Source: LH-M37 sp032251315 (GTDB taxonomy: Bacteria > Pseudomonadota > Gammaproteobacteria > SZUA-229). From it: DNA of 60,522 nucleotides. Numbering within the stretch: position 1 is the stretch's first letter; the number at the start of each line of letters is the position of its first letter. Shown here in pieces: positions 26,082 to 34,753 of this stretch. The position numbers and the translations under genes are program-made. The stretch lies in contig JAVVEE010000004.1 of NCBI GenBank assembly GCA_032251315.1, positions 1 through 60,522 on the forward strand, written 5' to 3'. Below the pieces are notes generated by a model. That model worked only from the letters and a program-made list of their open reading frames with translations. It ran no database searches and had not been told where the DNA came from.

Positions 26082-26762
26082 TTAATGATTATCATATTTT
26101 GCCGTGATGAAGGCGCGCCGGCCGGCATCGTATCGACGCCGGCAGCCGGAGTTTTCCAGCGCTTCAATAAACGCAGTATTGTGGTCATAGTTTCGATCAT
26201 CGTAGCCATGGTTATGCAGCGCAGTGATAAAGCCATCACCACTTCCAGTTGCCACAATATAAACTTCCGGGATGCTGTCGTTAAGAATAGTCAGGTCTTT
26301 GGGGTTGTCGTAGGAGGCGTGACAGCCGCTTGCATCGGTGGCGTGGAAGTTTCGACATTTTATTGATCTGACCGGGTACACCGCACAACTGTTGTCGATC
26401 AGTAACGGGCATTTCTGGTTGATGGTGGCGTGTTCTTTATGACCGAGGTTTCTGGATTCTTCGATATTATGTTTGGCTGATTGTATGATCTGATCAATCT
26501 GCTGTGTGTCGAAGTTAGTCTTTACGAAATCCGCCATGGCAAAGATTTCAACCGCATCGGCAATCACCTTGAAATGACAACAATAAGCGCAGCCCTCAAA
26601 ACAGGCTTTGCTCTGCATTGAGCCTGCGGTGGCTTGTTCAATGTGTCGATCGTGGCGCTGATGAAAACGAAGTAAGGCGCGGTGTGGTGAGAAGTCCATT
26701 AATTCAGCGTAGCTGATGGCGTACTCCTGGCTGGCGATACTGGGACTAATTCGTTTTGACAT
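26082..26762 (-). CDS. YkgJ family cysteine-cluster protein
   Basis: A 226-residue soluble protein with the metal-chelating cysteine pattern of this family: Cys54, Cys58, Cys61, Cys62 (CFEGCAYCC), then Cys118, Cys126, Cys136 and Cys147 (CPLL, SCAVYP, KCRNFH, SGCHAS). Family members are thought to bind zinc or an iron-sulfur cluster; no reaction is established. It lies convergent to the decarboxylase gene and divergent from the PsiE-like gene, so it shares the 232-bp region with the FNR-like box. The C-terminal third (about 165-226) has no recognised motif. Confidence 0.88.
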   Translation of the reverse strand: MSKRISPSIASQEYAISYAELMDFSPHRALLRFHQRHDRHIEQATAGSMQSKACFEGCAYCCHFKVIADAVEIFAMADFVKTNFDTQQIDQIIQSAKHNIEESRNLGHKEHATINQKCPLLIDNSCAVYPVRSIKCRNFHATDASGCHASYDNPKDLTILNDSIPEVYIVATGSGDGFITALHNHGYDDRNYDHNTAFIEALENSGCRRRYDAGRRAFITAKYDNH

Positions 26763-26994
26763 TATTGTTCATTCATCCTGAGGCAATTGGATATAAGTAA
26801 TTGTGATGAGTATGATATGGCGATCGGGCATTATTCGCCGACAGACTCCTAGCATGTAAAAATCGGACATTTAATAGAAAGGCCGGACACAAAGGCTTGA
26901 CCTGAATCAACAACTGCTTGATACAATTAATACGGATCAAAATGAGATTTCAGGTAGTATGCCTAACAGTAACTTGGTACTTTAAGGAATGGAT
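26763..26994. other. Divergent regulatory region ykgJ-like / psiE-like
   Basis: 232 bp between divergently transcribed genes. It contains a perfect FNR-type box (26897-26910), a TACAAT hexamer at 26922-26927 that could serve as a -10 element, and AAGGA (26984-26988) as the ribosome site of the rightward gene. No gene is visible. Confidence 0.6.
26897..26910 (+). promoter_or_regulatory. FNR/ANR-type box upstream of the PsiE-GCS2-hydrolase unit
   Basis: TTGAC-CTGA-ATCAA matches the FNR/ANR/DNR consensus TTGAY-N4-ATCAA in all ten defined positions. It precedes a possible -10 (TACAAT, 26922-26927) and the rightward three-gene unit; the ykgJ-like gene starts 135 bases in the other direction. The spacing to this -10 is shorter than for a classical class II FNR site, so either the promoter is slightly downstream or the site represses. 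Confidence 0.6.
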
Positions 26995-27393
26995 ATGAAT
27001 AACATTAGAAATGCCGGCTATAAGGTGCTGAGCTGGATTCAAAGCATCGGTCTGCTGCTCATCGCAGTGGCTACCGTCATCGCCATGGGGATTGAGATCT
27101 CAGCCATGATAACGGCCAGAACGGTGACACTGGCCGACCTGCTACTGCTGTTCATTTATCTGGAAGTGCTGGAGATGGTAGCTATCTATCTGGATTCAGG
27201 CAAGTTGCCGGTGCGCATTCCGCTCTATATCGCCATCGTGGCATTAGCGCGTTACATGATTCTGGATATGAAAAATATCGACACCATGCGAATGCTGGGC
27301 ATTGCAGGGGCGGTGCTGGTTATCGCACTGACTGTGCTGATCATCCGCTATGGTCATACTCGTTTTCCCTACAATAAAAAAGAGGATCCGTGA
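26995..27393 (+). CDS. PsiE-like (phosphate-starvation-inducible E family) membrane protein
   Basis: A small integral membrane protein with four hydrophobic helices, about residues 14-36, 45-65, 73-90 and 99-120. The ATG at 26995 is chosen because AAGGA sits six bases before it; another ATG two codons earlier is directly adjacent to that site. Family features include LLLFIYLEVLEMV, the GKLPVRIPLYIAIVALAR segment and a basic C-terminus. PsiE proteins have no proven biochemical function. It leads a rightward unit: the GCS2-like ligase begins 44 bases after its stop. Confidence 0.85.
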   Translation: MNNIRNAGYKVLSWIQSIGLLLIAVATVIAMGIEISAMITARTVTLADLLLLFIYLEVLEMVAIYLDSGKLPVRIPLYIAIVALARYMILDMKNIDTMRMLGIAGAVLVIALTVLIIRYGHTRFPYNKKEDP

Positions 27394-27437
27394 AACGGCT
27401 AACATGATGAGCGATCCGTCGGAAAGGGGCTGAGACC

Positions 27438-28886
27438 ATGGGCGAAGAGATACTTTATAGTCATTATAATAAGTCAGATTACCTGCAATTTTTGGCCCGG
27501 ATTGAAGAAGAGACGGCGCTGGTGAAAAGCTGGTTTGAGCAGCACCGGTTTGCATCGACAGCAACGCTGGCCGGTTATGAACTGGAGGCCTGGCTGCTTG
27601 ATCAACAGGGCAATCCTGCCGCCATCAACGATGTATTTCTTAATCGGGCGAATAACCCCCTGCTCAGTCCTGAGCTGGCCAGATTTAATGTTGAACTCAA
27701 TGTCGAGCCAGAGCGGTTAACCGGCAATGCGCTCTCCAGCTTTGAACATAAGCTGGATGCGCTGTGGCAGCAGTGTGCAAACGCTGCGGAATCTCTGGAT
27801 AGCCTTATTCTCGGCATCGGCATCCTGCCGACCCTGCGCGACACTGATCTCACGCTTAATAACATTTCACTGATGGATCGATACAAGGCGCTGAATGAAC
27901 AAATTTTGAGACAGCGTGATGGCCTTGAAATTGAATTAAACATCAGTGGCGAAGAGCATCTACAGGTAAGGCACAGAGATGTAATGCTGGAAGCCGCTGC
28001 AACCTCGCTACAAATTCATATACAGGTGCCGCAGGAAGTTGCGGTACGTTATTACAATGCCTCAATTCTATTGTCGTCAGTGATGGTCGCGGTGAGTGCC
28101 AATTCACCCTGTCTGTTTGGCAAGCGGTTATGGCAGGAAACGCGTATTCCGGTGTTTGAACAGGCTGTGCCTACAGGCGGTTATGGTGGCGCCGCATCAG
28201 GTCCGCTGCGGCGTGTCAGTTTTGGTACGGGCTATGCGCGCGATTCGCTGTTCGAATGTTTCCAGGAAAATCTGCAACATTTCCCGATCCTGTTGCCGGT
28301 ACACTATCAGGCGAAACGCGACGAACTCAGACACCTACGTTTACACAATGGCACCATCTGGCGCTGGAATCGCCCACTGATCGGATTTGATGAAGCCGTG
28401 CAGCCACACTTGCGCATCGAGCACCGGGTGTGTGCCAGCGCACCCAGCACGATCGATAACATTGCCAACATCGCTTTTTATTATGGCCTGGTGCATTATT
28501 ACGCCACCCTGGATGAGCCGCCTGAAAGTAGGCTGCCGTTTGCTGATGCCAAGCATGATTTTTACCGCGCCGCGCAACTGGGACTCAAGCACAAGACGCA
28601 CTGGTTCGATGATAAAGTCGATACCCTGCAAACTATTATTCTAGAGCGTCTGCTCGATCAGGCGGAAACCGGCCTGGCTGAACTGGGCATTAATCAGCAG
28701 GACGGCCGCCATTATCTCGCCGTCATCAGGCAACGCATCGAAAAAAATAGAACCGGCAGTCAATGGCAGCTGGATTTTCTTAAAGCACATAACAATGATC
28801 AATCCCTGCTGACGCTCACCTACCTGAATAACCAGAAAACAGGCAGGCCGGTGCACGAATGGGATCTTGAGGCGATACCATGTTAA
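27438..28886 (+). CDS. GCS2-like carboxylate-amine ligase (glutamate-cysteine ligase superfamily)
   Basis: A 482-residue predicted ATP-dependent ligase. The acidic metal/ATP motifs of the glutamine synthetase-like GCS2 fold are visible: YELEAWLLD (47-55, cf. the family GxExE strand) and FNVELNVEP (83-91). Further on come an SLQIHIQVP strand, an HIQ-type histidine, and the conserved Asn-Ser-Pro (VSANSPCLFGKRLWQETR, about 218-235). Members join the amino group of one substrate to a carboxylate of another. True glutathione enzymes and YbdK types share this fold, so the substrate is open. It overlaps the start of the hydrolase gene by seven bases, which ties the two functions together. Confidence 0.82.
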   Translation: MGEEILYSHYNKSDYLQFLARIEEETALVKSWFEQHRFASTATLAGYELEAWLLDQQGNPAAINDVFLNRANNPLLSPELARFNVELNVEPERLTGNALSSFEHKLDALWQQCANAAESLDSLILGIGILPTLRDTDLTLNNISLMDRYKALNEQILRQRDGLEIELNISGEEHLQVRHRDVMLEAAATSLQIHIQVPQEVAVRYYNASILLSSVMVAVSANSPCLFGKRLWQETRIPVFEQAVPTGGYGGAASGPLRRVSFGTGYARDSLFECFQENLQHFPILLPVHYQAKRDELRHLRLHNGTIWRWNRPLIGFDEAVQPHLRIEHRVCASAPSTIDNIANIAFYYGLVHYYATLDEPPESRLPFADAKHDFYRAAQLGLKHKTHWFDDKVDTLQTIILERLLDQAETGLAELGINQQDGRHYLAVIRQRIEKNRTGSQWQLDFLKAHNNDQSLLTLTYLNNQKTGRPVHEWDLEAIPC

Positions 28887-29881
28887 GCGAAATGTACGAT
28901 ATCCCCGCAGGCTTTCTCACGGCAAAAGCAGAAGAGCTGCACACGGTCTTAAAAACACCCAGCCTGCTTCATCTGGAAGGAATAAAGTCGCAACCGCTGT
29001 TTATTTCAACGCTGCTGCACGGCAATGAAACCACCGGTCTGTATGCAATTCAGCGTCTGTTGAAAAAATATCAGGGCAAACCACTGCCCCGAGCCATCTC
29101 CGTGTTTGTGGGCAACATTGAGGCGGCGAAGGAGAATCAGCGCCGACTTGATCATCAGGATGATTACAATCGTATCTGGCCGGGTACGCTGCACCGTGAT
29201 TCAGCGGAAAAAGATATGATGCAGGCGGTAACCCGGATCATGCGCAAAAAGAAACCGTTCGCCAGTGTCGATATACACAACAACACAGGCAAGAATCCGT
29301 ATTACGCCTGCATCAATAACCTCAATCCACATGGGCTCGTGCTGGCGTCAGAATTCAGTGACATTGCGGTTTACTTCACCAGTCCCAAAGGCGTGCAGTC
29401 ATCCGCATTTTCAGACTTCTGCCCTGCGGTTGTATTGGAATGTGGTCAGTCAGGTGATCGCTCGGGCGAAGATCACGCCCTCAACTATCTCGAAAATATT
29501 CTGGCACTGGATGATCTTTCATCACCGCTTAAACACCAACTTAAACTGCATCACACCGTCGCGCGCGTCACCCTGCTGCCAGCCGTCTCACTGGGCAATG
29601 ATAGCGGGCAGAACGGGCTCAATTTAAACGCCCGGCTGGAAGAGAATAACTTTCAGCTTATCGCTGCCGGCACCGAGTTTGCGAGTGTGAATAGCGACAC
29701 AGAAAAGCTCATCGTTGTCAGCAGTGAAAGCAACGAAGATGTCACTGACGAATATATAGAGAGGACTGACCATAAACTACTGTTTAAAAAGCCGGTGATA
29801 CTGTCCATGTTCACTACCAGCGAGACTGCAATACGACAGGATTGTATTTGCTACTTTATGGAAGAGTTGCATATCGGTTAA
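28880..29881 (+). CDS. Aspartoacylase/succinylglutamate desuccinylase family zinc hydrolase
   Basis: A 333-residue M14-like metallohydrolase. The zinc ligands are His47 and Glu50 (LLHGNETTG) and His133 (SVDIHNNTG); Glu187 in VVLECGQSGD is the catalytic acid. The substrate-binding pair Asn97-Arg98 sits in DDYNRIWPG, comparable to DLNR of aspartoacylase. Homologues cleave N-acyl amino acids or gamma/isopeptide-like amide bonds. The C-terminal ~110 residues form the usual extra beta domain. GAGG lies seven bases before the ATG, inside the ligase gene. An astE role is unlikely because no arginine succinyltransferase genes accompany it. Confidence 0.85.
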   Translation: MLSEMYDIPAGFLTAKAEELHTVLKTPSLLHLEGIKSQPLFISTLLHGNETTGLYAIQRLLKKYQGKPLPRAISVFVGNIEAAKENQRRLDHQDDYNRIWPGTLHRDSAEKDMMQAVTRIMRKKKPFASVDIHNNTGKNPYYACINNLNPHGLVLASEFSDIAVYFTSPKGVQSSAFSDFCPAVVLECGQSGDRSGEDHALNYLENILALDDLSSPLKHQLKLHHTVARVTLLPAVSLGNDSGQNGLNLNARLEENNFQLIAAGTEFASVNSDTEKLIVVSSESNEDVTDEYIERTDHKLLFKKPVILSMFTTSETAIRQDCICYFMEELHIG

Positions 29882-29968
29882 AGAGGGAGGGCTTTTTCAC
29901 CGCCTTTGCGGCCAATTCATATTTCAGTTAATAATTGTCTGTGTGGAAATCGCAAAATTGCCCGATTT

Positions 29969-32149
29969 TCAGTGCTGCTTGCGGTGTGAACCAAACCCCG
30001 GCTTGTTGGCATCGGGCAGGGAAAAAGGCTTTTTCGTGAGAAGGTCTTTAATAACGGCAGCTTCCATCGGTTTTCCAAATAAGAATCCCTGTGCCTCGGT
30101 ACAGCCAATCTCGCGCAGATAATCCAGCTGCCGCTGGCTTTCAATGCCCTCGGCGATGACATTCAGATTCAGGCCTTTGGCCATGGCGACGATGGTGTTC
30201 ACAATGGTGTGATCATCATTGGAAAAACGTTCGACTTGCAGGAATGTGCGGTCAATTTTCAGGGTATGTATAGGCAGCTTGTGCAGATAGGTGAGTGATG
30301 AATAACCGGTGCCGAAATCGTCGATCGCCACACTGATGCCCAGTTTTCTCAGTTGCTTAAGTTTATGAATGACGCCTTCCATGTCTTCCATAATGGCATT
30401 TTCGGTAATTTCAATTTCAACGTATCGCCCCGGCACATTGAAATCAGTTAGCGCCTGCGTGATCTCTGCAACAAAGTTTTCTCTGGCCAGATGGTACGCC
30501 GAGATATTGATTGCCATACGTACTTCCGGTAATCCGGATTGATGCCATTGGCTAATTTGGCAAAGCGCGTTTTTTATCACCCACTTGTCAATATCTATGA
30601 TCAGGCCGGTCTCTTCGGCAAAAGGGAGGAACTCGCCGGGCAGGATGCAGCCGAGCTCGGGATGATGCCAGCGCAGCAGCGCTTCGACACCGACGATCTC
30701 ACCGGAGGCAACATTAATCTGGGGCTGAAAAAACAGGGTGAATTCCTCGTTCTCGAGCGCCTTGTGGATACCGGTATCAAGAGACAAGTTCTTGTAGTAG
30801 GGCGTATCCATCTCATTGGAGAAAAATTGAAAACCGTTTTTACCCTGGCCCTTGACATGGTACATGGCGATGTCGGCATTTTTAATCAGCGCATCCATGT
30901 TCAGGCCGTCTTGCGGGTAGAGGGAAATGCCGATACTGGCGCTGACATATAGCTCGTTGTCATCAATGAAAAAGGGCTCTTTTAATACATAGGCGATTTT
31001 TTCCGCAATCTTTCTGGCATCCGCGCTACGGTTGGTGATTTTGGGCAGCAGCAGCGTGAATTCATCGCCACCAAACCGTGCTAGAGTATCGCCTTCGCGC
31101 AGGCAGCTTTTAAGACGGGCGCTGACCTGTTGCAACAGTTCGTCACCGGAAATGTGGCCCAGAGTGTCGTTGATATTTTTGAACCGATCCAGGTCCAGAA
31201 ACATGACCGCCAGCATTTCATTTTCGCGTTTGGCCTGAGTAATGGCCAGACTCAGGCGATCACGCAGCAAGGTACGATTGGGCAGGCGGGTGAGCAAGTC
31301 ATGATAGGCCTGAAAGGTAATGGTCTCTTCGGCGATCTTGCGTTCGGTAATATCGCGGGCGACGCCATAAGTGCCCAAATAGGTATTTTTCTTGTTATTG
31401 TCCGCGCCGGTATAAATGCCCATGGAACTGAGTTCAATGGGCAGCGTTTTGTTTTCGAAATAGCGAGGCTTGTCACTGTCCTTGCATTTGAGACGCAACT
31501 CGATATTGTGCGAGGCACGCTCACCCACACGACGTTCGTTGAAAACATATTTGGCGTGCTGAGTATCGTCCTGATGAATCAGTATTGAGTAATGTTTACC
31601 GATGAGTTCTTCCGGAGAGAAGCCCAGCAGGCTCTCGATGCGCTGGTTGATAAAGGTAAAGTAACCCTGCGGGTCAAGAATATAAATAATGTCAGGTGAG
31701 GTATTGACCAGATAGCGATGCAGGCGCTCGGACTCCTTAAGCTGATGCTGCATCACTGAATTCAGTCTCTTAAGGTGTTTTTCTTTCAGTGCATGCTTGA
31801 CTGTGTTCAGCAGCTCGTCGGTTTTATAAGGCTTGCTGAGGTAAGCATAGGTGCCGCCGGAGCAGGCTTTGCGCGCGGCTTCGAAACTGTTCTCACCGCT
31901 GACGATGATAATGGCGGGTTTCTGATTGACCGATTTGATGTGTTGCATCACATCATGGCCGTTAACCTCCGGCATATGTAGGTCCAACAGAATCAGATCG
32001 TAATCCTTTTTATTGATAAGGCATATTGCCTGTTCACCGCCGGTCGCGACATCGGTAGCATAAGCATGAACGGCAAGGAGCTCTTCTAAGCTGCGAAGCA
32101 GAACAGGGTCGTCATCAACGATAAGAATGTTTTGTTCGTTTTCTATCAT
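29969..32149 (-). CDS. Response regulator with PAS, GGDEF and EAL domains
   Basis: A 726-residue cytoplasmic cyclic-di-GMP enzyme. Domains in order: REC (1-125; Asp12-14, phospho-acceptor Asp56 in LLDLHMP, Lys106 in LSKPY), coiled linker, PAS/PAC (about 140-272, ending in the TYGVARDITER motif), GGDEF (280-445; active site GGDEF at 360-364 with inhibitory RxxD at 351-354), and EAL (455-715; EALLRW from 489, DDFGTGYSSL at 610-619, IAEGIES). Both catalytic sites look intact, so it may make and break c-di-GMP. It lies 67 bases downstream of the HDOD kinase gene on the same strand, presumably its phosphodonor. Confidence 0.93.
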   Translation of the reverse strand: MIENEQNILIVDDDPVLLRSLEELLAVHAYATDVATGGEQAICLINKKDYDLILLDLHMPEVNGHDVMQHIKSVNQKPAIIIVSGENSFEAARKACSGGTYAYLSKPYKTDELLNTVKHALKEKHLKRLNSVMQHQLKESERLHRYLVNTSPDIIYILDPQGYFTFINQRIESLLGFSPEELIGKHYSILIHQDDTQHAKYVFNERRVGERASHNIELRLKCKDSDKPRYFENKTLPIELSSMGIYTGADNNKKNTYLGTYGVARDITERKIAEETITFQAYHDLLTRLPNRTLLRDRLSLAITQAKRENEMLAVMFLDLDRFKNINDTLGHISGDELLQQVSARLKSCLREGDTLARFGGDEFTLLLPKITNRSADARKIAEKIAYVLKEPFFIDDNELYVSASIGISLYPQDGLNMDALIKNADIAMYHVKGQGKNGFQFFSNEMDTPYYKNLSLDTGIHKALENEEFTLFFQPQINVASGEIVGVEALLRWHHPELGCILPGEFLPFAEETGLIIDIDKWVIKNALCQISQWHQSGLPEVRMAINISAYHLARENFVAEITQALTDFNVPGRYVEIEITENAIMEDMEGVIHKLKQLRKLGISVAIDDFGTGYSSLTYLHKLPIHTLKIDRTFLQVERFSNDDHTIVNTIVAMAKGLNLNVIAEGIESQRQLDYLREIGCTEAQGFLFGKPMEAAVIKDLLTKKPFSLPDANKPGFGSHRKQH

Positions 32150-32216
32150 TATTATTACTCTATCGCATAAGGCGGCTAGTTATTATTGTGTGCGTATCCA
32201 GAGTGTTACTTTAATT

Positions 32217-34385
32217 TCATTTATCAGGGATCAGTATTTGAAAAGCCGTGCCCTGATGGTTGCTTCTGCAACTGATTGAGCCGTTATTTTCATCGACCAG
32301 CTTTTTAACAATACTCAGTCCTATGCCGGCGTGGCCAACTCCCTTGTCAGTTAGAACGGGTTTAAATAACCGGTTCAGTACTTCAGGCCGAATGCCAGGG
32401 CCATTGTCGACAACGGATATCTCAATGTAAGTTTTGCCATCAACATTAACCTGAGCATGAGTGTAGACCATAATCTGACCGTTTTCTGTCAGCGCCTCCG
32501 TCGCATTTTTTATTAGATTAGTGTAAATCTGTTTGATGGCATTAGCATTACAGTTTGTCGCACGCAGTTTCGGGTCAAGTTTAAGTTTCAACTCAATGTC
32601 ACTGCTTGCCGAAATGGAGGCTTTGAAAATCTGTGTCAGCTCGGTGAGCAGCTTGTTGACATCAACCTTCGTCATTGCGCCGGAACGGGCCGAGCTTGAG
32701 GGCGTTTTAAGTCGCTGGAGAATTTCGCTGACGCGATAAATTTCACTTTTGAGGGTCGTGATATCGGTATGCGCCTGATTTTCATCGCCCAGCTTAAGAC
32801 TGAGAATCTCCAGGTAGTTGTTAATAATACTGAGCGGGTTACCCACTTCATGTATCACCTCGCGAATATGTGCCTCATAATCGATCGAACCGGTTGCAGG
32901 CATAGTCTGACGGCTGTAGCGGGCATAGATGGTTTGAGCAATTTCACGACCAAAGTGGCTGAGCAGGGGCAGCTGTTTCCACAGGGTCATTTGTTGTTGG
33001 TAGTCTACTGCCAGCGTCAGTACGCCGATGATTTCGTGATGGTTGAGCAGAGGCAGGCAGATCATGCCCTGTTTAGTGCTGGCTGATAACAGCTGCTGAT
33101 CGATAAGGCTGAGCTTGTTGTACGAATGACTAAAGGAGTGCAACGGCCGCTTTTCGAGCAGACAGTCGGTGACGATGCTGCGATCAGGCAGTAGCGGAAT
33201 TTCAAGATCAGCAAGGTGTTGGTCTGCGGGGGCCATGGTGCGGATTTTTTTGTCGCCGACATCATACAGAAAAGTAATATTGCGTTCGACACCAAAAAGC
33301 AGATGGGTGTACTGCTCGATGGTTGTGAACAGCTCAGTCTCATCATTCACTCGGGACAGATGCTGATGGAGACCATCGAGCAGGCCGATAAGTTTAATCT
33401 GCTCATCCAGCTGAACCTGAGTCTGTACGGCTCGCGCCTGCATGAGGCGTGTACTTTCTTTATCGCTGTTGCCATCGTCCAGGTCAATCTCGAATTCAAG
33501 CGCGCAATTATTCAGGTGCTCATTAGCCTCGCTCAGAATCTCAATGACAGTAGAACGGTTAAAACCAAAAAGGTGATCGGCGTGATCAAAGACAGCATTG
33601 TGCGGGCTGCCTTTCGGGCTGTTTAAATCGGTGTTACTGAGCCGGTTGGCAAAGTTGATGATTTTCACCAGTGGATGGGTGTCCATGAGCTGGTCAAGCG
33701 GCTGGTGGTGATACAGAATCGCATCGCACAAAAAGGAGTTGGCCTGATAGTGCTGGAACAGCTCGGCACCGAGATAGAGATGGTCGCAGGCGAACTCGTT
33801 ATTTTCCAGGTCATGCAGTGCGAGGCAGCCCTCATCAGAGGTGGTAAGCGTGGCATAAATATCAGGATAGGCGCAATACAGTGCCAGCTGACCGATGTCA
33901 TGCAGCAGGCCGGCGGTATAGGCCTCTTCCGGATACTGGTATCGGCTGTGCCGGGCGATGGCTTTGGCGAGGGTGGCGCAGAGCAGCGAGTGCTGCCAGT
34001 GGTGTTTCAGGAAATGGCTTTGTGGCTGATGGTCGGCTTGATGACTGCGAGTGGTGAAGTATTGCTGACTGGCGGAGGTGATGACCAGACTTCTTATAGT
34101 GTTGTCGTCGAGTTGCTGAAGTCGGTGTGCGGTTGATGCGCCGGGATGATGGTCGTAACCATGGTGCCGGCAGACGGAATGCAGGCGCAGATGCAGAGCG
34201 GGGTCCTTATCAATGTGAGCGGCCAGCTGTTCACGGGAGGGCGGGGAGTCGTTACCGGCTCTGAGCAGTGGCAGCACAATATTCGGCAGGGTCGGCAGAT
34301 GTTCCACTTCAATTTCCTGAAGTAGCTGTTTAGCCTTGTCCCGCATCCGTTTGCGGGAGCTATCCGATGTTACGATTTGATCCAT
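32217..34385 (-). CDS. HDOD-GAF sensor histidine kinase
   Basis: A 722-residue soluble kinase. An HDOD domain fills about 22-290 (LPTLPNIVLPLL at 30-41, IDKDPALHLRL, and LLHDIGQLALY with His162-Asp163). A GAF domain follows at 345-490, then a HisKA-type dimerisation helix with His512 (IHEVGNPLSIINN) and an HATPase domain with DNGPGIRPE and GHAGIGLSIVKKL. No membrane segment is seen, so the signal is cytoplasmic. HDOD domains usually act as protein interaction or signal modules; fusion to a kinase is uncommon. The partner response regulator is encoded immediately downstream. Confidence 0.92.
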   Translation of the reverse strand: MDQIVTSDSSRKRMRDKAKQLLQEIEVEHLPTLPNIVLPLLRAGNDSPPSREQLAAHIDKDPALHLRLHSVCRHHGYDHHPGASTAHRLQQLDDNTIRSLVITSASQQYFTTRSHQADHQPQSHFLKHHWQHSLLCATLAKAIARHSRYQYPEEAYTAGLLHDIGQLALYCAYPDIYATLTTSDEGCLALHDLENNEFACDHLYLGAELFQHYQANSFLCDAILYHHQPLDQLMDTHPLVKIINFANRLSNTDLNSPKGSPHNAVFDHADHLFGFNRSTVIEILSEANEHLNNCALEFEIDLDDGNSDKESTRLMQARAVQTQVQLDEQIKLIGLLDGLHQHLSRVNDETELFTTIEQYTHLLFGVERNITFLYDVGDKKIRTMAPADQHLADLEIPLLPDRSIVTDCLLEKRPLHSFSHSYNKLSLIDQQLLSASTKQGMICLPLLNHHEIIGVLTLAVDYQQQMTLWKQLPLLSHFGREIAQTIYARYSRQTMPATGSIDYEAHIREVIHEVGNPLSIINNYLEILSLKLGDENQAHTDITTLKSEIYRVSEILQRLKTPSSSARSGAMTKVDVNKLLTELTQIFKASISASSDIELKLKLDPKLRATNCNANAIKQIYTNLIKNATEALTENGQIMVYTHAQVNVDGKTYIEISVVDNGPGIRPEVLNRLFKPVLTDKGVGHAGIGLSIVKKLVDENNGSISCRSNHQGTAFQILIPDK

Positions 34386-34753
34386 TTATCACATTTACGA
34401 CAATTTTATTGAAGTTCGTCCCAATTGAGGACAGATAGTAGCCTTTTGCGCCTTGAAATAAAATGCCTGCGCGCAAAAAACTGTGTCGCAGAATTGCCAG
34501 ACTATAAATATGGTTAGTAGGTGTTTTAGAAATGATTCGGTGGCAGGGCCACCATGGAAAAAATATATGGCCGTGCTGGGATGAACTCTATGATGAAGTT
34601 AAAAGCGATTACGGAGTTTGTTTTGCTGAATGTGACCGAAAAGTATCTTCACCGCAGAGGCCGCAGAAAAGGCGCCTGTGCGGCAAAATTGTTTGTTTTA
34701 AACGCTCAAAAATTTTCTCCGTATTACGCGCCGAAAATGCTAATCCCAGTTTT
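34386..34753. other. Intergenic region between srkA and the HDOD kinase (368 bp)
   Basis: No gene seen. It contains a single arm of the ACCGCAGAGG repeat (34648-34669) followed by an imperfect complement GCGCCTGTGCGGCAAA, and AT-rich flanks. Open frames across 34532-34829 run through the repeat and into the antisense of srkA and look fortuitous. It carries the promoter of the kinase gene (right to left) near 34386-34450. Confidence 0.55.
34648..34669 (+). repeat. Single-arm copy of the ACCGCAGAGG repeat
   Basis: TTCACCGCAGAGGCCGCAGA matches the left arm of the pairs near 11.7 and 38.3 kb. A partner arm is only weakly recognisable (GCGCCTGTGCGG, 34671-34682). Intergenic, 3' of srkA. Confidence 0.6.
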
